From assembly GCA_023053685.1 (NCBI GenBank), contig JALIGW010000002.1, forward strand, positions 240,965,677 to 241,029,676: 64,000 bases of DNA. The letters are read 5' to 3'. The stretch is from Diadophis punctatus similis. Lineage: Eukaryota > Chordata > Lepidosauria > Squamata > Dipsadidae. Positions 10,678 to 22,718 of this stretch are shown in pieces (the first letter of the stretch is position 1; each line of letters starts with the position of its first letter). The translations under genes and the position numbers were made by a program. Under the pieces are notes generated by a model. That model was not told the DNA's origin, ran no database searches, and saw only the letters and a list, made by a program, of their open reading frames with translations.

Positions 10678-10895
10678 TAGTGAGACTGACTATAAGGAGC
10701 CACGTTGAAAGGAAACATTATATGTGATGTTGTTGTTGCAGAGATGACAATGCTAATGAGATGGTCTCCTGGCCTGTAATAGCTCCATGGTTTCTTTTGA
10801 TCTTCGTGCTCCAAGCTTTGTGGGCACTTCAATCTAAGCTTCCCAGAGACCGGCTGGGAGACCAGCAGCATCAGAAGCAGGAGCAGGAGGTCCAT
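10678..10895 (-). CDS. V2R-A exon 1 (signal peptide and N-terminus)
   Basis: 218 bp ending in phase 2 at a strong A|GTAAGT donor. The ATG at 10893-10895 starts MDLLLLLLMLLVSQPVSG, a clear signal peptide of about 18 residues. The mature N-terminus follows with KCPQSLEHED and the V2R block SYYRPGDHLISIVISA. An in-frame upstream TTG is not used as the start because the ATG gives the normal signal peptide. Confidence 0.9.
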
Positions 10896-11358
10896 AATTC
10901 TTAGGGCTGAATCAATCTCCTTCTCATTTCTAAACAAAAACAACTAGAAGAGTTAGGAGAATACAAAGATGGAAATGTCCGGAGCTTTCTTCATTCAGAC
11001 AGAACAACCTAAGTTTCACCTTGAAAGGAGAAAAAGGTGCATTCAAGAGCACAGTTTGTACTTCTCCCCACATTTGTGCCACACAGAGCACTACCTGTTT
11101 CTAACATTTAACTGTTTCTAATGCAAGATTCTCTTCCATGTTGCTTCAGTCTGACATTTACATCAAAGGCAGTCCCTGGAGATGTAGCAGAGGAGACTCA
11201 AGAGACTGGCATTGTGAAAATTACAGTGAGAATCAACTTCTCTAGGGATTCTGGAATTATTTCAGTGCTCCATGTGCAGACAAATGGAGAAAATCATGTT
11301 AGTATAAAAAAAACTCACAGATACATCCCTGGGGCCACTCTTCTGTAATGGTTGCGGT
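10896..11358. promoter_or_regulatory. Upstream region of V2R-A (presumed promoter)
   Basis: Immediate 5' flank, strongly conserved with 29067-29528 and 54235-54700. No convincing TATA box or receptor-specific element was identified, so the promoter is inferred only from position. A 5' untranslated exon could be present. Confidence 0.3.
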
Positions 11359-13371
11359 TAGTGGTGAAATTCAAAATTTTTCCCTACCGGTTCCGTGGGC
11401 GTGGCTTGGTGGGTGTGGCTTGGTGGGGGTCATGTGACTGGGTAGGCGTGGCCAACTCCACATCACTCACATCGAGGGGCGCCTCACCCGGCCCCTCCCC
11501 TCCTAGCCATTCCTTGTCATGAATGGCAGGAAAATGGGGAGTGGAATTTTCCTGCCTACCATCCTTCCCTTGTTCTGTGCTTCAGGAATGGATGACAGGC
11601 AGGAAAATCCCCTTCCCCATTTTCCTGCCTTTTACAAAAACGGCTCCATTCTGAGCCTTCAGCGTTGCAATCCTGGGATATGTGGTGTGGGAGTGGGAGG
11701 CACCGTTTTACGGTGGTTCTCTTCTTACCTCGCTGATGGGATGCAGTCGGTGTTAACAGGAGGACAGAGGTCGTCTTCTAGGCCTCTGACGTGTGGGTTG
11801 CTGCAGGGTTCGTTTCTCTCACCCATCCTGTTTAACATTTACATGAAACCACTGGGGGAGATCATCCATCGACACGGGGCGAGTTTTCAACAGTACGCTG
11901 ATGACACCCAGCTGTACATTTTCACCCTGTTTCAATTCAGGGAGGCGGTTGATGTGATGTGCCGATGCCTGGACGATGTCATGATCTGGATGGGGAGGAA
12001 CAGGCTCAAGCTTAACCCTGACAAGACTGAGTGGCTCTGGATATTGTCCCCTAAGGACTATTCCGACTGTCCCTCCTTGGTTCTTGGGGGAGAAAAACTA
12101 ACTCCCTCGGAATGGGTCCGCAATTTGGGAGTTCTCCTACATCCACAGCTAAAATTAGATCAACATCTTACAGCTGTGGCTAAGGGAGCCTTTGTGCATG
12201 TTTGCCTGGTGCACCAATTGCGACCATACTTGGAGAAGGAGGCTCTACTCATGGTCACTCATGCCCTTGTCACCTCTAGATTTGACTACTGTAATGGGCT
12301 CTACATGGGGCTACCCTTGAAGAGTATCCGGAGACTTCAACTGGTGCAAAATGCGGCTGCGCGTGCTGTGGTGGGTTTCTCAAGATACACCCACGTAACC
12401 ACCCATACTCCGCCAGCTGCATTGGTTGCCCATTGGTCTCTGGGTGCAATTCAAGGTGTTGATCATCCTCTTTAAAGCCCTACATGACTTAGGACCAGGT
12501 TACCTCTGAGACCGCATCCTACCTCATACTTCCCTTCGACCGGTTAGGTCCCATAGAGTGGGTCTCCTCCGGGTCCCATCAGCCAAACAATGCCGATTGG
12601 CGAGGCCTAGGGGGAGGGCCTTCTCTGTAGGTGCCCCTGTTCTCTGGAACCAACTTCCCCCAGAGATCTGAATCATCCCCACCTTGCTGGCCTTCCGAAA
12701 AGCCATTAAGACATGGCTCTTCCTGCAGGCGGGGTGATTTTGAGATAACTTTCCCCCATGTATGCATGGTCTTTTATGTCTTTTTAAAACTCTTTTTAAA
12801 TTGTTTTTAATAATTTTATTGTTCAGTTGTTCCTTAAAATGTTGTACGCCGCCCTGAGTCCTCAGGGAGTAGGGCGGCATAGAAGAACACTAAATAAAAT
12901 AAATAAAATAAAAATATGCTGAAGGCTAGGAGTGCCTCTGCTTCAGCCCAGAATGACTTTCACTTGTCTCTTTCTGGGTGCTGCACTTCTGCCTGTTGGG
13001 CCACTTCCCGAAGCGGGCAGCTTCACAGACAGCCGCTTTGCTTTTTCAATCTTTTTCCTCATGGGAGGATTGCGTGGTGGCATCAGCAGAAGGAGGAGGC
13101 AGAGGCATGGGATAAGCAGAGGCGATCCACCAGCCCCTTCATCCACTGTCTCTTGGCTTGCCTGCAGATGCACCGACCAAGCAGCAGCATGGGGAGTCTG
13201 GATTGCCTGCCTCCCTACAAGAAACAGCTAATGAAGGCAGGCAAGCGCCTGGGCAAGTGAGGGGGTGGGGCCGGGGCCAACCAGGGGTGTTTTTAGCAGC
13301 TTGGCAAATGGATTTAAATTGTCCCTACTGGCTGCCCCTAGCTGGTGCGAGCCAGTCAAATTTCACCCCTG
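11359..13371. mobile_element. hAT-like nonautonomous element (CAGTGGTGAAAT family) with nested L2
   Basis: Termini TAGTGGTGAAAT and ATTTCACCCCTG are inverted repeats flanked by an 8-bp target duplication (GTTGCGGT / GTTACGGT). This fits hAT transposition. An L2 fragment (11690-12914) has inserted inside. Gene B has the same left end (29529) but is truncated. The C-D spacer has only the first bases. Confidence 0.75.
11690..12914 (+). mobile_element. 5'-truncated L2-type LINE
   Basis: RT palm YADDTQLYIF near 11900, SPILFNIYMKPLGEIIHRHG, NPDKTEWLWIL, then the C-terminal YLEKEALLMVTHALVTSR and RRLQLVQNAAARAVVG. Later frames are shifted (the frame ends at 12475 while homology runs to the tail). 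The 3' end has GCCGCCCTGAGTCC and an (AAATA)n tail. Same family as 35725-38095 and 59450-60508. Confidence 0.85.
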
Positions 13372-13379
13372 GTTACGGT

Positions 13380-13903
13380 CCTTCCTGTCAGGACATATCC
13401 AGAAAATGATGCTGGAGGAAGGTAGTTTAACACCCAGGGAATTGAATTCTGCTGTCCTTCAACATGGTCTCTTGTCTCCAGAGATTGCTGGGAAAGGTCA
13501 CTGAGAGTTATGCAGTTTGGTGCCACTTTAGGTTGATGATACTGAACTCTGATGCCACCTGCCTTCAAAGGGTGAGGAAGGAATCACTAAACTGGATCCC
13601 TGGCCCAATGTTAAAAGTATGCTGTGTTTTCTACTGGATCTCCTTACAGTAATCTTAAATTGGAGCTGACTTTAGTCCGACTTTACACTCGGACCGGGCC
13701 GAACCAGTAGCATTTCGCCACTGCTTCATTCTGAAATCAAGTTAGTAAAACTTAGGGGATGCCCTCCTGTCATTTTCTATCATAATTTATTTTCACATTC
13801 ACATGGCAGACTTCTGAAAACTTCCCATTTGGAGACCAGCAGATCATGTGGCTTATTTGGATAAGAGACTAATGTGGTTTTAGACAATCTTCTTGCTTCA
13901 TTC
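13380..13903. other. A-B spacer, no gene seen
   Basis: The part from about 13735 to 13880 is conserved at 35615-35725 in the B-C spacer, where an L2 has been inserted. No gene was recognised. Confidence 0.4.
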
Positions 13904-14172
13904 CAGTGGTGAAATCTACTTACCTTCCTTACTGGTTTGGAAGCGCGTGCTTTGCGTGCATGAACACCCCCATTGTGCATGCCTTTTCACCCTCTACGCA
14001 TGTACAGAAGGCTTTGCGCATGCGCAGATGGTTAAAAACATGAAAATGGTGACGTCCGGGTGGGTGGGTGGGCGGAGCCTTGTGCTGCCGCCTCTACCGG
14101 TTCTCCAAACCACCATCAGCCGCCGCTACCGGTACACTTGTACCGGGCCGAACCGGTAGCATTTCACCCCTG
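13904..14172. mobile_element. hAT MITE, 269 bp
   Basis: Ends CAGTGGTGAAAT and ATTTCACCCCTG, flanked by a perfect 8-bp duplication CTTCATTC (13896-13903 and 14173-14180). The same insertion is at 38478-38742. Confidence 0.85.
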
Positions 14173-14518
14173 CTTCATTCTCAAATCAAGTTTTCACAGA
14201 GGGCGTTGCGTCTTCCAGGCGCTGTTTTGTAGTGGTGTCAATTCCAGAAAAAAACATGTCCAGAAAGGGTATGATGAATCAACACTGAAGTCATGGAATT
14301 CTGAGGTCCCACAAGGATTATGATGTCACCTAACCACTGCAGAAATAACTGGGAAGCTCATCCAGAATGTTGCCAATAGGGGTGTTTTCATCTGCATGTT
14401 CTTAACACCCAGCCCTACTACCCTCATCTACTTTCATGAATAAGTCATAGAGAGAAAGAGAGCTTGTTTACACAGGCTTAGATTTTCATATCCAGAAAGG
14501 ATTATTGGTAGTTCACTT

Positions 14519-14765
14519 CAGGGGTGAAATGCTACTGGTAAGGCCCAGTTCGGGCGAACAGATAATGGCGGCAGCTGGCGGTTAGGAGAACTGGTAGAGG
14601 CAGCAGCGCGAAGCTCCACTCACCCACCCAGATGTCGCCATTTTCTTTTTTTAATCCTCTGCGCATGCACAAAGTGTTCTGCCCATGCGCAGAGGGTATA
14701 GAAGCACACGCGCATGACCAGAGCACTTCCGAACCGGTAGGGAAGGTAAGTAGATTTCACAGCTG
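14519..14765. mobile_element. hAT MITE, 247 bp
   Basis: Ends CAGGGGTGAAAT and ATTTCACAGCTG, with a perfect 8-bp duplication GTTCACTT on both sides. Same insertion at 40084-40299 and 54941-55182. Confidence 0.85.
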
Positions 14766-15515
14766 GTTCACTTCCTTCTATCCAGGACATAGCACATAAA
14801 CAATGCTTGAGCAGGGTCTGCAGTATTGTCTGCAATGCTACACATCCTCTTCATGGCCTTTTTTCCTTGTTACATTCTAGGAGGAGGCTTTGTGGTATAG
14901 AACTTCATTTTTAATTTATACCAGTGTGCTCGCAGTAAAAAAATTGACAATAAAAGTTACCTTAATCATATTAATCCCACCTAAGGAAAAAGACTCCATC
15001 CTCTTTTGGGGAGTCTTATTTCTTCTGTGTCTGTTTTTGTTAATACAACTATCTCATTTCTTATCCTATCCTTCACTGGCCACTTGAGAATTTTAATCAT
15101 TAATTCATTTATTTTATTGTTTGATGATAGTGACACCCGGAAAAATATGGCATGCTTCACTTAATCCTCCAGGGAAAGATTGAAGGCAAACAAGGTCCAG
15201 GCAGAAGAAGAACATCGTGGCTTCAAAATCTAAGGGACTAGTTTGAACAAAACTCAACAGCACCTTTTCATGCGGCTGTTGATAAAAATTGGATCGCTAA
15301 CATGATGGCGAACGTCAGATGACGGATATGGCAGAAAAAGAAGAAGAAGTTTGATAATTATGTTGGAATTTAACTCCATTAGTATTACACACTTCACAAG
15401 TTTATTTCCTTTGGTTTTAAATAATTTTAATTGTCAAACTGATGCAAAAGAAGTCTACAAGCCCAGTAATAACTGCAAAGAAAAAATATCATGAATCTAA
15501 GAAACAATTTTATTA
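14766..15515. other. 3' flank of V2R-B with a LINE 3' end
   Basis: At 15168-15350 the plus strand reads GKIEGKQGPGRRRTSWLQNL and DWFEQN, the C-terminal signature of a vertebrate LINE polyprotein. It is followed by an AAG-rich tail. Equivalent copies lie at 40670-40855 and 55570-55765. The rest is unannotated 3' flank. Confidence 0.55.
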
Positions 15516-16420
15516 TTATTTCTCTACTTTTATCATTAGATGTTCCTTAGTATTTAGATCTGGCCTCAGGATGATAATGTAGCACTTGGGGAAGAAGATG
15601 CATCCCAGCAGTCCAGCACTGGAGGCCAAGATGGAAAAAACCTGAACAGCCACCATGTATTTCCCTTTGGTGCTCAGGTAGGTGGGCACGAAAGAGACCC
15701 AGACACTGCAGAAGACCAGCATGCTGAAGGTGATCAGCTTGGCTTCGTTGAAGGCCCCAGGCAGGTTTCTGGCCAGGAAAGCTACCGTGAAACAAATGGA
15801 AGCTAAGAAACCCATGTAGCCAAGGACAACATAAAACATGGTGACGGAGCCTTCATTGCATTGCAGAATGATCATTCCAGGCTGGGAGTGGAGGTCAGAA
15901 TCAGGGAATGGGGGAGAAACTCCAAGCCAGATGGAGCAGATGATAATTTGGACAGCAGAACAAGAAAGTATGATGGAGTTGGCCAAGCTTTTCCCCAACC
16001 ATCTCTTCACTCGGTTTCCTGGTTTTGTGGCCAGAAAAGCCAGCACCACTGTGATTGTTTTGGCCAACACAGAAGACACAGCTACTGAGAAGACAATGCT
16101 GAACACTGTTTGTCGGAATAAGCAGGTGGCTTTCTTAGGCTGGCCAACGAAGAGAAAGGCAGACAAGAAGCAAAGCAGGAGGGAGACCAGGAGGATGTAG
16201 GAGAGGTCCCGGTTGTTGGCTTTGACAATGGGAGTTTCTAGGTATTTAATGAATATGATTAAAATGAATACTGTGGTTAGGAACAAGAGTAGGGAAAAGG
16301 AGACCAGAATGATGCCCAGATGTTCTTCATAAGTTAGGAAGGTTACAACTTTTGGGATACATTGGATTCTTTTCTCATTTGGATATTGATCATCTGGGCA
16401 TTTGGTACATTTTTCAGTAT
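15516..16420 (-). CDS. V2R-B exon 6 (seven-transmembrane domain)
   Basis: 905 bp from a TTTTCTCAG acceptor to TAA. It starts [17 protein letters not shown] (end of the Cys-rich linker), then TM1 around [18 protein letters not shown]. Family C signatures: [36 protein letters not shown], and the C-terminal [15 protein letters not shown]. The tail ends KVEK. The first codon is completed by one base of exon 5. Compared with C and D there are several substitutions in TM2-TM3 (KKATCLFRQ against RKATCFLQQ). Confidence 0.95.
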
Positions 16421-16568
16421 CTGAGAAAATAAAATAAAGGTCTTTTTATAATCTTTCCTTTCAAATTTGAAGAGAAACCATTTGATGACAGCTGGTACTG
16501 AGAGACTGGAAAGCCATAGTAAATGATAATTAGCAGCACATACATACACATATACATAATTGTACAAG

Positions 16569-16873
16569 CAGGGGTTGGTTCTACTTACCTTCCCTACTGG
16601 TTCTGATTGCAATGGAAGTGCACATTTTACGTGCGCGCAGAGGTTCGCTTGTGCGTGCGCCAAATCATGTTGCGCAAAACACCCAGAAATGACCCTCTGC
16701 ACATGCGCAGAAGCCTTTACACATACGCAGAGGGGTTTTTTCCAAGCCGTGGCGACCAGAGGACCAGTTCGGGAGCGTGGACCGCCAATCATCGCTGCCG
16801 GTTCAGCCAGCGGTGGTAAATTTCCGCTACCAGTTCTAAAGAACCGGTCCGAACCGGCAGCAACCCACCACTG
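16569..16873. mobile_element. hAT MITE in intron 5 of V2R-B
   Basis: Ends CAGGGGTTGGTT and AACCCACCACTG, with an 8-bp duplication TGTACAAG on both sides. It lies only about 150 bp upstream of the exon-6 acceptor. The same insertion occurs in C (41980-42254) and D (56979-57282), so it predates the array. Confidence 0.85.
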
Positions 16874-16881
16874 TGTACAAG

Positions 16882-17661
16882 TATATACACTATCATATAA
16901 AGAATAAGAAAAACAAAACCTAAAGAGAAATACTGTCATCACAGCTACCCTTCTCTGAGGCCACCCACATTTTCATCATGCTCTGACCTCACCCTATCCC
17001 AACACTTGGGAGAAGAGCCATTTCTTAGTTTTAATGGTAACACATGCTTGCTTGATTATTTATTTATTTATGAAACTTGAATGCCACCCATCTCACCAGA
17101 GATAACACTAGGTGTCTTATAGACATTCAATTAAAGAATAAATAAGGATCATAAGTTTAAAATTCAATTAAAGTAAAACTAACTAGGATGGAGAGGGAGG
17201 GAGCAAAGTGCATGCTGGGTTTTCTCATACCCCTTGAATCAAATCTCTCTCCTTCCATCGGTCTTCCGAAATAGATCTTTCTGCTTATACTGCTCTATAA
17301 TCCTGAACAAAAATTGATGGATGGATGGGAGGATACATCTTTTGGCTTGTACAATAAAGTTAGTTCAATAAAAATTGACCTGAAATCAATCAAGTTTCAA
17401 AGACTTTAGATGTCCCTAAGAGAGGTAAACATGGAATGACACTTCAAAAGTGAGAATTGGAAAAGATATTTCCTCTGGCAGAAGTAACCTCAATCCATCA
17501 TTTCTTCCTATAGTAACACATCCTTCAAGATCTTTGTTTTATTCCTCCATAACGTTGAAAATTAAAAACAAACAGTCAAGCTTAGATGTATCTCTTTTAA
17601 CATGCACATTGACCATAAAGATGTGGATAAATCCAGTATCATTTCCTCTGGTGTCACCCAC
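16882..17661. other. Rest of intron 5 of V2R-B, no gene seen
   Basis: AT-rich intron sequence, conserved in C and D. Contains a short TTTATTTATTTA run near 17065 and a GGAT-type run near 17320. No RNA or protein gene was recognised. Confidence 0.5.
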
Positions 17662-17788
17662 TTTCCTGAGTAGAGATGGTCCCCGCTGGACAAGGAACAC
17701 AGTCATAGCAGCAAATTGGCTCTCCTTCCCGTGCTTGTTTGACAAATCCAGGACGACAATTTTCCACACATTTGGACTGAGGCAGAGG
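17662..17788 (-). CDS. V2R-B exon 5 (NCD3G cysteine-rich linker)
   Basis: 127 bp between a TGCTTAG acceptor and an A|GTGGGT donor. It reads PLPQSKCVENCRPGFVKQ, then REGEPICCYDCVPCPAGTIS. The spacing of C, CC, C and C is that of the nine-cysteine NCD3G domain of family C GPCRs. Length 3n+1 fits exon 6, which starts with two bases. No long open frame exists here because the exon is short. Confidence 0.9.
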
Positions 17789-18080
17789 CTAAGCAGAAAA
17801 CAAGGAATGAAAAAGAAAATTTGTGAGGATTCAGCATGCACAGAAAATGGATGTAGATATGAACATTAGCCAAGTAATCACTGGGCTTCACTTAGGTAAA
17901 TATGAAATCCCCGACTAGTTCCAGACAGTTATAGGAGATAGAACTACTGACATATTTTTCCTTTGGTTCCTACCTTTTCATTCTGGTAGATTACATTGGA
18001 AGAAATGACATTTCTACTTAATGAAGTCTGCAGGTATGGAACTGAGAAAAGATTTAAGCATTAATTAACACTTTGTATTA

Positions 18081-18427
18081 AGGGATGCGGTGGCTCAATG
18101 GCTAAGATGCTGAGCTTGTCGATCACAAAAGGTTGGCAGTTTGGTGGTTCAAATCCCTAGCGCTGGGTAACGGAGTGAGCTCCCGCTAATTGTCCCAGCT
18201 TCTGCCAGCCTAGGAGTTTGAAAGCATGTAAAAATGCAAGTAGAAAAAATAGGGATCACCTTTGGTGGGAAGGTAACAGTGTTCCATGCGCCTTCGGCAT
18301 TTAGTCATGCCAGACACATGACCATGGAGACGTCTTCGGACAGTGCTGGCTCTTTGGGTTTGAAACGGAGATGAGCACCACCCACTAGAGTCGGATACCA
18401 CTAGCACATATGTGCGAGGGGAACCTT
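18081..18427 (+). mobile_element. tRNA-derived SINE (Sauria-like), intron 4 of V2R-B
   Basis: The A-box-like TGGCTCAATGGCTAAGA and B-box GGTTCAAATCC form a tRNA-like head. A conserved body (GTAAAAATGCAAGTAGAAAA, CGTCTTCGGACAGTGCTGGC) ends in GAGGGGAACCTT. Flanking TTAACACTTTGTAT / TTAACACTTTATAT is a target duplication of about 14 bp. The Sauria SINE assignment is from memory of squamate repeats. Confidence 0.8.
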
Positions 18428-18509
18428 AACACTTTATATAATATTTTAATTGTTTAAATGTGGCCCATCTTCTAGAAGTTTAAAAATAAAGAAAAAGTTA
18501 CAACCAGTG

Positions 18510-18715
18510 TGTTGGGTTCTGGGACTGAAGAGGCTTGAGACAAGCTTCAAGACAAATAGTTCTTCCTTGCAACTCTGTACAAGATCAAGCAGAGAGCCTG
18601 TCTGACAGCTAGCCGTTTTATCGGGAGCTGTCAGATGGCTCAACCAATCAGCAGTCTCCATTTTCCCGCCTGAATGGAGGACCTGGTTGTAACCAGGCAG
18701 TCTGGATATCTGACA
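18510..18715. repeat. Solo LTR-like element, 206 bp
   Basis: Starts TGTTGGG, ends CTGACA, flanked by perfect 5-bp CAGTG duplications (18505-18509, 18716-18720). TG...CA ends plus a 5-bp duplication are the marks of an LTR retroelement. No internal coding part is present, so it is a solo LTR or a very short LTR. Shared by all units. Confidence 0.55.
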
Positions 18716-19897
18716 CAGTGGGTCCCTCTTCATGGTTGTATTAACTAACATTCCTCCATTCTTTATATAGATTTTTATAGATTTTAAAGTCTGATGATCT
18801 ATTGATATTAAATTTTAATTTATTAAACTTTTATTCTATTAGATTTTTGAAAATAGAATAAAATTGTGATGAAGAAATTTCTGACCAGTAGTTCTTCTGG
18901 ACTATATAAAACATTGCAAAGCTGTTCCACTTTGAAAGTGTCTAAAACCATCCCCCAGTAAAAATACGAAGGAATATTTCCTTACAAATTAAGGCTGTCA
19001 GCGTTAACGGTGGTGTTAATTTGTATGTTAATTTCATAAATTTATCTGGTTACCATTCAAGCCAAAAAAGACTTAAATTGACTTCTTATTTTCCAAAACT
19101 GGAGTGAGATGAGATGGAGGTGAGGTCATGAGAACATCTCCCTCAAAAAAGCTTAGACATCTTTTGCTGAAGCACACGTGACATATGAGTATGGGCCCTG
19201 TGTGGAAAAGGGATAGTTTTAAATCCTAGCTAGATATCCAAGAAAAGGTCCTTTCTGTTGAAAAGCTACAATTAGCTGAAATCAACTGGCATAGAAAGAG
19301 AAACCCACATCTATTAATAGTTAATTTTTGACCCTCTTTTTGGCCAAGAGAGACTTAAAGTAGCTAACAATTGAGAGAAACCATTGCATCCAAGGGTTAT
19401 CAGATGAAATGCCCTCTTACAAGCCAAAGACCAGATCTAAGTAGCATTTTCTTTCCAATTGTCCCTCGTTACTGCCAATACCAAGAAGGCCCTTTCTTTC
19501 AATCAAAGTCTTGTTCAGTTTTCTAAGTTGGGGCATATTCTCACATCAAAATAGTATAAATGATTTCAAATGAAATGAAAGCCTTGGACCTTGTTACGAG
19601 CAGAAGGCCTATTGCCATATCCCAGTGGACATAGACCATCACAGGCTATGGAACTTTCCTCAACCAGGACATAGTGACTCCTAATTCTATTCAACAGAGT
19701 TCACCATTATAGCATCTGAAGAACATTTGGGTCAATATTACTGAGCCTTCCGATTTGCTTAAACAAACTATAAGATTTCTTCTCCAGATGTTCAATTCTC
19801 AGTGAAGTTCATCCACATTCGAGACTAAGCTTAGCCCATTTGGACTGGGTCTTGGGGCTTTGGAAAGCAGAGAAAACACAGCGATTTTTCCACCCAC
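18716..19897. other. Intron 4 of V2R-B, no gene seen
   Basis: Indistinguishable by eye from 118-1299. Nothing coding was recognised. Confidence 0.6.
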
Positions 19898-20110
19898 CTT
19901 GTTGAGCAACTTTAGCCCTGAAAGAGCATCTTGGTTGATAATAATTCTTTGTCTTTCAAAACTCCCCAGGTATTTTTTGATGGCATCCTTCTTGGAGAAA
20001 ACCAACAAACTCACAATGTCCAGATCTGCTGCTACATCTCCATTTTGGTCGAGGTACAGTTGAAACTGGGAAAAATTGCAAAACTCATTCTTCTTCAGAA
20101 AGGTATGGAA
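19898..20110 (-). CDS. V2R-B exon 4
   Basis: 213 bp, phase 0 at both ends. The encoded peptide is identical to V2R-A exon 4 (FHTFLKKNEFCNF to LLNK, with the DQNGD turn). It carries the end of the ligand-binding domain. Confidence 0.92.
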
Positions 20111-20408
20111 CTGAAATGGAAACATGCAGGAATTTTAAAAGTAGAAATATAAGTTTCTTATCCCTTGTATCCCTTCTTGCATCTACAGCTTCCTAAATTG
20201 CAATTATGTTTAGTGGAGAGAAGAAGTTTTACCACGATGTTCAACAATGATATATATTGACAAATAATAAAATTGGCCAATTATAGATAACTTTCTAGAG
20301 TAAACAAGTTGAAGGAACAACAAATAAAAAGATTATTCATAATCTCCTGGAAAACAATGGCATGGTCCCAATTAGACCAGATGGGAAACATGATTAAATG
20401 AATTTTAA

Positions 20409-20445
20409 GGGGGGAAAGGTGCGTCTTATACTCTGAAAAATATGG
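20409..20445 (+). repeat. One-ended remnant of a TA-target MITE
   Basis: Copy of 1811-1847 within the near-identical tract. Matches the right end of the element at 39060-40043. Confidence 0.55.
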
Positions 20446-21240
20446 TAAGTCTAAATCATAATGCTACATGAATAGAATTGTAAATCTCACACCAGCTCAT
20501 TTTATAGCCTGAAAAGTTAGGGAGGATCCTTTCTGTGTTTCCTTCTCTGCCCTGTATACAGCTGTGGGCTTCCCACCTCCTTTCTGAGAATTCCTGGCCA
20601 GCATTACTTCCTTCATCCCCAAGGTTATTCCCACATATCATTACACTTGCTTAATAGATTGTGAGAACGCTGATTATTTTTCTTAATTTCACCAAGGTAT
20701 TATGAACTACTTCCTGATATGATCATTAGGAAGCTCGTTAAATGAGGCCTGGTTAGTGTGATAATTAAGTGGATAAAAATGTACCTAAGTGCTTTTCAGT
20801 GTTCCTCATAAAATTGAGGAGTTATGAATAACAGTCAACCCTTGATCATCTATTATTCTATATTTTCATAAATACAGACAGTGGAGTTCACAAATCATGG
20901 TTTTGTTGATTAAAGATTGATACCAACTTGTAGACAAGGTTATTTTGATCTCTTTTCAAAAATGCCATGGTTTTAAAAAAATACTTTTGATTTCTTCATA
21001 GAGAGAAATGCATAAATGAAATCCAGCAAGGAAATACCTGAACTATGACAACTAGGAATTCACAAACTGTGGTATCTCATATAAGGGGGGAAAGGATGGC
21101 AGTTGCAATGTAGATTTTTTGTTTCAAAAATGATAAGAAAATACGTCAAATTATAGTTCATTGCAAACTCAATGTGAGCCAATGGTGAGATGCTCATGGA
21201 AAGAAGGCAAATTCTTCCATAAGAGTTTCAGAAAGTGAAT
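20446..21240. other. Intron 3 of V2R-B, no gene seen
   Basis: Equivalent of 1848-2640 and essentially identical to it. No gene was recognised. Confidence 0.5.
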
Positions 21241-21248
21241 GTTCTGGT

Positions 21249-22498
21249 TTGGGGAGACCATCACAAATATCAGGTCCCCTTGCAGGTACTAGGCTCAAAG
21301 AAGACATTTCACAAAATCTAAATCCGCTTTCTTTGAGGCCAAGGAAGAGATCAAAGTTCTCTTCCACTCAACTTGATCAGGGTAAAACAATAGATGAAAT
21401 TTACATAGACTTTTGTAAAGCCTTTGATTCAGTAGTACATGACAAACTACTTCTGAAACTTAAATCCTGTGGCATTTCTGGACCCAACATGATTGGATAA
21501 CTGCGTTCCTGTCTAACAGACAAGAAGTGGTCAAAATAGGAAGTGCCATATCAAATCCTGCTCCTGTCAACAGTGGTGTCCCTCAAGGCAGTGTTCTAGG
21601 ACCAACACTCTTCATACTCTACATAAACGATCTTTGTGATCATATTATAAGCAACTGTGTTCTCTTTGCTGATGATGTTAAACTATTTAACACCACCGAC
21701 AATGTTGCTACCCCTCAAAAAGACCTTGATCATGTAACAGAATGGTCAAACAACTGACAACTTCAAATCTCAACCAACAAATGCTCTGTCTTACACATTG
21801 GCAAATAAAAAAAATTAGAATACAAAATACAAACTTGGAGGAAACGAACTTGTAGATGACCCTCACTCTGTCAAAGACCTTGCAGTACTCATATCCGAAG
21901 ACCTAAGTGCTAGTGTCCACTGTAACAACATTGCCAAAAAGGCACTAAGAGTTGTTAATCAAATTTTGCGAGCTTCTTCTCTGGCAAGATTACATTGCTA
22001 ACCAGAGCATATAAAACATTTGTTAGACCAATTCTGGAATACAGCTCACCTGTCTGAAACCCGCACTGCATATCAGACATAAATACAATCTAGAGAGTCC
22101 AGAAATACTTCACAAGAAGAGTCCTTCATTCCTCCGCTCACAACAAAATACCTTATTCCACCAGACTTGAAATACTGGGATTAGACAATTTACAACTACG
22201 TTGCCTCCGATCTGATCTAAATGTAGTTCATAAAATCATATACCAAAATGTCCATCCTGATAATGACTACTTCAGCTTCAACTGCAGATATACACGAGCA
22301 TGTAATAAATTCAAACTAAATGTAAACCGCTCCAAACTCGACTGCAGAAAATACGACTTCAGCAACAGAGTGATCAATTCCTGGAATGCACTACTGACTC
22401 TGTGGTTTCTTCCCCAAACCCCAAAAACTTTAACCTTAGACTGTCTACAGTCGACCTCTCCCCGTTTCTACTCCGCATCTCCTTCAAATTTATGAACA
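21249..22498 (+). mobile_element. Degenerate non-LTR retrotransposon, RT region (copy in gene B)
   Basis: Same element as 2651-3900, with the same stops, the [11 protein letters not shown] motif and FADDVKLF. Only a few single-base differences are seen, all in the last part (for example at the equivalents of 3756, 3781 and 3835). Confidence 0.75.
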
Positions 22499-22718
22499 TA
22501 AAATTCTATTTTTTTCAATTCTACATCCTTTTTACAATTAGCAGTGTTTAATACAGTATCAAAATTTATCTGTCCTGGTGCCAACGCTTTGGAACATTGT
22601 GCCATGAACAATTAGATTGAGCAAACCCACCCATATTTTGTGGCACAAGGAAGTTGAGATCCTTGGATTCCAACTAAACAGAAACAAAGTTCAATAGATC
22701 CTTGTTAGGCCTCCATAC

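Noticed and set aside
17703..17891. Minus-strand frame overlapping V2R-B exon 5 in another frame (similar at 17539-17841, 42947-43264, 57951-58303)
   Set aside because: The NCD3G cysteine pattern and splice phases fix a different frame, so these are shadows of exon 5.
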